Source: Rapana venosa
Taxonomy: Eukaryota > Mollusca > Gastropoda > Neogastropoda > Muricidae
Length of the DNA: 64,000 bases
Assembly: GCA_028751875.1 (NCBI GenBank)
Contig: CM054155.1
Location: 51,999,298 to 52,063,297, forward strand
Reading direction: 5' to 3'
Translations under genes and position numbers: made by a program
Shown: positions 59,595-64,000 of the stretch, in pieces
Position numbering within the stretch: the stretch's first letter is position 1
Layout of the letters: the number at the start of each line of letters is the position of its first letter
Notes under the pieces: model-generated
Database searches by the model: none
Seen by the model: the letters and a program-made list of their open reading frames with translations, nothing else
Told to the model about the DNA's origin: nothing

Positions 59595-59880
59595 GACGGA
59601 TTAGCTCAGTTCGAGCACTCGCTTTTCCTCGCCAATTAAGCAGCGTCGGTGTTGGTTACCAGTTGGATGGGTGACCTTTGCGCGCCTGGCTTCGTATAGT
59701 TCCCCCAGTTCACCCAGCTGTAAATGGGTACCTGCCCTCTTTAGGGTCAGGGAAGGTAAAGCAGCGAGGGAGAGGAGATGTGCGCCGCCCTCAATATGTT
59801 GGCCCTAGAGAAGTGAGGTCTCTGACGCCTCGCTCCCCTACGACCTAGGTTATGGGACTCCTTTACCTTTACCTTTACCT
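59595..59880 (+). mobile_element. 5S rRNA-derived SINE with tRNA-like 5' start
   Basis: AATTAAGCAGCGTCGG at 59634-59649 and GTTGGATGGGTGACC at 59662-59676 match the box A and box C parts of the 5S rRNA internal promoter, and the 27-nt distance from AAGCA to GGATGG equals that in animal 5S genes. Just upstream, GGATTAGCTCAGT at 59598-59610 resembles a tRNA A box. The body (GTTCACCCAGCTG, AAATGGGTACCTGCC near 59725, then a GC-rich region) looks like a conserved central domain seen in invertebrate SINEs, though I cannot name it. It ends in CTTTACC repeats at about 59860-59880. It is inserted between a CTTT array and a promoter-like region. No protein is encoded; mobilisation would depend on a LINE. 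Confidence 0.75.
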
Positions 59881-59993
59881 GTCTGTCTTTCTTTCTCTCC
59901 TTCCTTTCTGTCTTCCTTCCTTTATTTCTTCCTTCTCTCTTTCTTGATTTCCTTTTCCTTTAACATTTGCAGCCATGCAATCCATCATGAGTC

Positions 59994-60070
59994 CCGGAAG
60001 TTCTCAGATTTCAAAAAACGAAATGAGACGCATGCGCACAGACTGCAAAACTGACTAGCACAATGGCGGC
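59994..60070 (+). promoter_or_regulatory. Promoter-like cluster: ETS, NRF1 and YY1-type motifs
   Basis: Within 77 bp lie CCGGAAGT (ETS/GABP consensus, 59994-60001), CGCATGCGCA (NRF1 palindrome, 60029-60038) and ACAATGGCGGC (YY1-type, 60060-60070). In animals these motifs co-occur at TATA-less promoters of housekeeping genes, with the YY1 site close to the start of transcription. The strand is taken from the YY1-type word and the open frame that follows. Binding is inferred from motif match only. Confidence 0.5.
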
Positions 60071-60099
60071 TGGTGGAGGCTGCTAAAACTGAAGTCTTC

Positions 60100-60173
60100 A
60101 TGAATTTTAAAATACCACAGGCCCCCTTTCCTCCGTGTGTCAAACCTTGCTTTGATGTTGATATAGGAAGAAG
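60100..60173 (+). CDS. Possible first coding exon downstream of the promoter-like cluster
   Basis: An ATG at 60100 opens a frame reading MNFKIPQAPFPPCVKP and CFDVDIGRR. AAG then GTCAGA at 60174 is a fair splice donor. Without splicing the frame continues through SDEMTLREQGVESK into a (TG)n array at about 60219. The sequence has normal amino-acid complexity, unlike almost every other open frame nearby, and lies 30 bp downstream of the YY1-type motif. The ATG inside the YY1-type word (60063) closes after seven codons. I do not recognise the product. It may equally be a 5' UTR. Confidence 0.35.
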
Positions 60174-60216
60174 GTCAGATGAAATGACGCTTAGAGAACA
60201 AGGAGTGGAAAGCAAG

Positions 60217-60276
<60 letters not shown>

Positions 60277-60364
60277 TGTGTGTGGGAGTGTGGTGCGTAG
60301 GCTTACGGAGTGTTTATGAGAGAGAGAGAGAAGAGAGAGAGAAAGAAAGAGAGAGAGAGAGGAG

Positions 60365-60425
<61 letters not shown>

Positions 60426-60450
60426 CCAAGAGAGAGAAAGGAGAGAGGAG

Positions 60451-60523
<73 letters not shown>

Positions 60524-60525
60524 AC
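60217..60525. repeat. (TG)n then (GA)n arrays
   Basis: (TG)n at 60217-60290 and (GA)n with AAG or GGAG breaks at 60318-60522. Open frames on both strands are repeat products. Confidence 0.97.
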
Positions 60526-60699
60526 GCTTTGTCTTTTGTATAACTTTTTCTTCAAGATTTATTTCCTAATAGCTTTCATGTAACGTACAGATTTTTTTCT
60601 CTCTATTTTCTGCTCCTTGGCTAGACCTCAGAGGTTCCCTAATGGGAAAATTTCGCGTATGGAACCATGTTTGCCCCTCCCTTAAAGTAGCCGCATTCT

Positions 60700-60785
60700 G
60701 ACTTAATAATAATAATAATAATAACAATGTATGGAATTTATATAGCACTGAATCTTGTAAAGCAACCAATCAAAGCGCTCAGATG
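60700..60785 (-). mobile_element. Family C 3' end, very short copy, minus strand
   Basis: A TAA tail (60706-60724) is followed by GGAATTTATATAGCACTGAA, TCTTGTAAAG and CAATCAAAGCGCTC. It is the same terminus as the long copies, with the central palindrome changed to AGCACT. It directly abuts a SINE S1 copy. Confidence 0.75.
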
Positions 60786-60794
60786 ACTAAAAAT

Positions 60795-60985
60795 TTTTTT
60801 AATTTTTATTTTTTATGCGTGTGTATGCTGTTTTTAAAAAAAATTTGTCATCTGTTCCCACCGGCACACAATGGCCTACTCTTTCAAACAGCGGAACAGG
60901 ATTTAACGTGTGCGCAAGATGTTCTGCATGCGTTCGCACACGGGGCCTCGGTTTATAGTCCCATCCGAAGGATCCCGTAATTATA
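60795..60985 (-). mobile_element. SINE family S1 body, headless copy
   Basis: TGTTCCCACCGGC, AATGGCCTACTC, CAGCGGAACAGG, ACGTGTGCGCAAGATGTTCT, GCGTTCGCACACGGGGCC and CCCATCCGAAGG match the copy at 43.62-43.74 kb in order. The hairpin arms CGTGTGCG and CGCACACG are preserved. The head with A and B boxes is absent and (ATA)n follows. Confidence 0.8.
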
Positions 60986-60989
60986 ATAA

Positions 60990-61720
60990 TAATGATTCAG
61001 AGACCTGTCCATACCACAAGTCATCTTCTGTCCTGTGTTGTCATATCAGAGAGGTCGCGAAAGAACGTGTCTGCTGCCTCTGATGGTGTGGAATTTCCCT
61101 CACAGAGTCAATCCTGGCTGTGGCTCGGCTGCCGTGTAGTCTTTTCTGTAAGGCAACGTCCAGTGTGCAATGCATGCCCACCACCTTCTTTCTCGTTCTG
61201 TTGTCTGGTGGTGCCTCACTATCTCCTGACCCTCCTAGCAAGTTGCATTCAGATCCTATCTAACTCATCTCGCCTCCTTGCATTCTCAGGGTCAGTCTGT
61301 CTGTCTGTCTTGTTTTAAAGTCTTTCCACACATGGTGTATATGAAGACTAGCTAAACTAACCAGGGTCAGACCTCCCTATGGAGCTTTTCTGTGTGAGGC
61401 CACCGCAAGACCACCGGCCAAACGGGCCCTGCACTGCTGTTGGATCACTTTTTGGTGCTTATTCTGAGTTAACCTTACACAGGCCATCACCTATGAAGCC
61501 CCACTACAGACAAAAAAATGATGACTTTTTGTTGTAAACCAAGATGTGCAGGCCTTTTAGTCAAATAGCGCTATGGTGTGAAATGGTTGTTATGTTGATA
61601 TTGCCTTTATCCATGATAGGCTCTTAGCATGCGTTTGGACTATGTATTTGAGGAGGAGATAGCAATTCCTCTGAATTCCTCAAAACAGTGGTGAGGTGCT
61701 TCAAAACGCGACTTTATCAC
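60990..61720. other. No gene seen
   Basis: Unique sequence. Open frames at 60992-61318 and 61041-61241 lie on opposite strands over the same DNA and neither is recognised. Confidence 0.4.
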
Positions 61721-61721
61721 C

Positions 61722-61763
<42 letters not shown>

Positions 61764-62328
61764 TTTGTGTGTGTGTGTTATGCGTGCGTGCGTGCGTGCG
61801 TGTGTGCGTGCGTGTGTGTGTTGTATGTATGTATCTGTTTGTCTCTCTGACTGTTTGGATGTCTATGTATGTATGTATGTATGTATGTATTATCGTCTCC
61901 TTGTATGTGTGTGTGTCTGTCTGTCTGTCTGTCTGCCTGTCTGTCTGTCTGTATGTATGAATGTATGTGTGTGTATGTATGTATGTATGTCTGCTTGTAT
62001 GTCTGTCTGTCTGTCTGTGGGTCTGTCTGTCTGTCTGTCTGTCTGTATGTATGTATGTATGTATTTATGTATGTATGCAGGTAGGTAGGTAGGTAGGTAG
62101 GTAGATAGGTATCTATCTATCTATCTATCTGTCTACCTACCTACCTTTCTTACCTACCTTTCTTAGCTACATTTCTTACCTACTTACCTATCTGTCTGTC
62201 TGTCTATTTATCTATCTATCTGTCTACTTGTCTGTCTGTTTGTCAGTCTGTCTGTCTGCTTATCCATCCATTTATCCATCCATCCTTTCTATCTAATTAT
62301 CTGTTTATCTATCTATCTACCTATCTAC

Positions 62329-62395
<67 letters not shown>

Positions 62396-62475
62396 CGTAC
62401 ATACCTACCTACCTACCTACCTACCGACCTACTTACATGCCTACCTACCTACCTACCTACCTGTCTGTCTGTCTA

Positions 62476-62510
<35 letters not shown>

Positions 62511-62520
62511 GTATGTGTGT
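61722..62520. repeat. Compound TG, GTAT, GTCT, CTAT, CTAC array
   Basis: (TG)n at 61722-61820 gives way to GTAT and GTCT tetranucleotides (61840-62110), then CTAT, CTAC, CTGT tetranucleotides to about 62515, with a pure (CTAT)n block at about 62330-62393. Confidence 0.95.
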
Positions 62521-62534
62521 CTGCCTCAGTCTCA

Positions 62535-64000
62535 TGTAGGAAATAAGTGTGTTTTGAGGCTGGATTTGAAGGTATCAAATGAAGGCTTTTGGCGAAGTGA
62601 GAGGGGGAGGTCATTCCAGGTGGATGGACCAGAAACAGAGAAAGAGCGACGGCCAACAGTGGTTTGTTTGAACCTGGGTGTTCGAAAGCACAAAGTATCT
62701 GCGGCTGAACGAAGGGAACGGGATGGAGTGTACAGGTGAAGACAGTTACAGAGATAAGAGGGTACAGATTTGTGGAGACATTTGAAACAGAGGGTATTGG
62801 TCGTATACTTTAGTCACAGGCAGCCATTGAAGAGATCGCAGAAGAAGAGTGATGTTTTCAGAGTTTTTCATTCTTAGGACCTGTCGAGCTGCAGAGTTTT
62901 GTATGCGTTGAAGAGAGTGGATGGATGATGCTGGTAGGCCATCCAAAAGAGAATTACAGTAGTCTAAACGTAAAAAAATGAGAGATGTGACAAGCTTGGA
63001 AGTTGCATCAGTGGACAGATACTTGCGAATCGCGCTTATGCGCCATAATTGATAATAGGAGGACTGGCAGGTCTGGGTGATTAATCTTTTCATAGAGAGT
63101 GTGTTGTCAAGAACTACTCCTAAATACTTCACAGAGTTGGACAAAGGAACTGACGTATTGCTGAATTCTACTGAAGTTGTTGTGATGGAGGACATTCGGT
63201 CCCTATGAACATGGCTTCGGTTTTATCGGTATTAAGTTGTAACTTGTTCTGAGTCATCCAGTTTTGAATGCCTCAAAGGCAGAAGGACATATTTGTCAGG
63301 ATGGAAGGCAAGTCTTCAACAGTATCACTGCATTGAAGTTGAGTATCATCGGTATAGAAATGATGACCAATATGGTAGTGGTGTTTATGTGTGAGGGGAG
63401 CAGGTTGATAAAGAGAAAGGCCAGAACTGATCTTGTGGGACTCACTCCGTTTGACAGGTTTGATTGATTTTGTTTACAAAACTTTCTGGATAGGTCTGTG
63501 AGTATGAAAGTAAGCATGTGAGGCGGGCCATTAATACAACGTTTTTGGAGCAGAGAAGAAGATTGAGTGATCTGTATTCGAAGGCTGCAGATAAGTCAAG
63601 AAAGTAGGAGGAGATTTCCTGACAGAAGCGAGTAGAGTGTATCTTAAGTGGACAAAGGGTTTTCGGTGTGTGGTGGGGCGATAGGCAGGTTTGAAAAAGG
63701 AGAGAGATCATGGAAAGAAGGCTGTATGTTTGTTATAGAACAACTTTTTCTAGTACTTTAGAAGGAAAAGTACGTTTGACAGGTCTATAGTTCTTCAGAC
63801 ATTGGGTCGAGTCGTGCTTTTTCAGTAGAGGGTGACTATTGCGGTTTTAGAGCTGACGGAAATTTCTGAGAGAGATGAGTTTACTATTTTAGTGAAAAGG
63901 TACAGTTGTGGAGGCATTGTGTGAACGTGTGAGGTATGGAAACAGGAAACTTATGTTTTTGTTGAATAATTGTTTTAAGTCTAGAATCTGTTGAGAGGAA
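62535..64000 (-). mobile_element. Family C LINE, longest copy, RT core and C-terminus, minus strand
   Basis: Running in from beyond the window, the minus strand shows a DLSAAFEYRSLNLLL block near 63590, an NGVSPTRSVLAFLFINLL block near 63440 (usually GVPQGSVLGPLLF) and the catalytic motif YTDDTQLQ at 63333-63356, a variant of YADD with both Asp kept. The C-terminal region is open from 63195 to 62746: SNSVKYLGVVLDNTLSMK, SSYYQLWRISAIRKYLS, LDYCNSLLDGLPASS, IQNSAARQVLRMK and SLQWLPV. This organisation is typical of CR1/L2-group LINEs. Frameshifts near 63440, 63230 and 62820 inactivate it. Its 3' UTR to about 62535 lacks the palindromic terminus seen elsewhere and stops at the microsatellite. 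Confidence 0.9.

Noticed and set aside
59634..59676. A 5S rRNA gene
   Set aside because: Only the internal promoter part matches; the first and last thirds of 5S rRNA are absent and a SINE-like body and tail follow.

Overview
The window is eukaryotic, almost certainly from a metazoan. It is dominated by decayed non-LTR retrotransposons, SINEs, minisatellites and microsatellites, has no recognisable complete host gene, and contains two 500-N assembly gaps (20305-20804, 38614-39113). The mix of CR1/L2-like, RTE-like and Tx1/L1-like LINEs, a DIRS-like element, tRNA- and 5S-derived SINEs and very long GA, CA and GATA arrays suggests a marine invertebrate. My impression is a mollusc, perhaps a gastropod, but that is inference and no marker gene proves it.

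Layout. 0.3-3.1 kb: broken LINE (family A) with endonuclease and reverse transcriptase (RT). 3.6-6.6 kb: 5' half of a second LINE (family B). 8.4-9.3 and 10.1-11.0 kb: two 3' fragments of family C, in opposite orientations. 12.6-13.4 kb: decayed C2H2 zinc-finger sequence. 16.1-17.55 kb: second copy of family A, cut off where an RTE-like LINE on the minus strand begins (17.56-20.3 kb, running into the first gap). 20.8-22.5 kb: Tx1/L1-like LINE, minus strand. 22.6-23.4 kb: family C again. 23.45-35.4 kb: homopolymer-smeared block with a badly frameshifted RTE-like LINE at 27.4-30.2 kb. 35.2-36.05 kb: 32-bp minisatellite. 36.65-37.9 kb: DIRS-like remnant (RNase H region and start of a tyrosine recombinase), followed by nested inverted repeats at 38.0-38.5 kb. 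39.1-45.0 kb: gap-flanking GGCTAT satellite, a second 32-bp minisatellite, tRNA-derived SINE pieces, blockwise trinucleotide arrays and a 30-bp minisatellite. 45-51 kb: family C 3' ends, a 67-bp tandem repeat and a LINE (family D) with (TC)n at its 3' end. 51-56 kb: SINE remnants and long CA/GGAT/GCA arrays.

56.0-60.2 kb is the only part that looks like host gene territory. It holds one possible first exon with a strong start context (56609-56741). It also holds a compact promoter-like cluster of ETS, NRF1 and YY1-type motifs (59994-60070) just upstream of a short open frame with a plausible splice donor. A 5S rRNA-derived SINE lies immediately upstream of that cluster. The window ends in a longer family C copy that still shows RT motifs (62.5-64.0 kb, minus).

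Nothing here amounts to a gene system working together. The coherent biology is transposon families, their shared 3' ends and their relics. The promoter-like cluster, the chimeric 5S SINE, the palindromic LINE 3' terminus and the nested inverted repeats deserve follow-up most.
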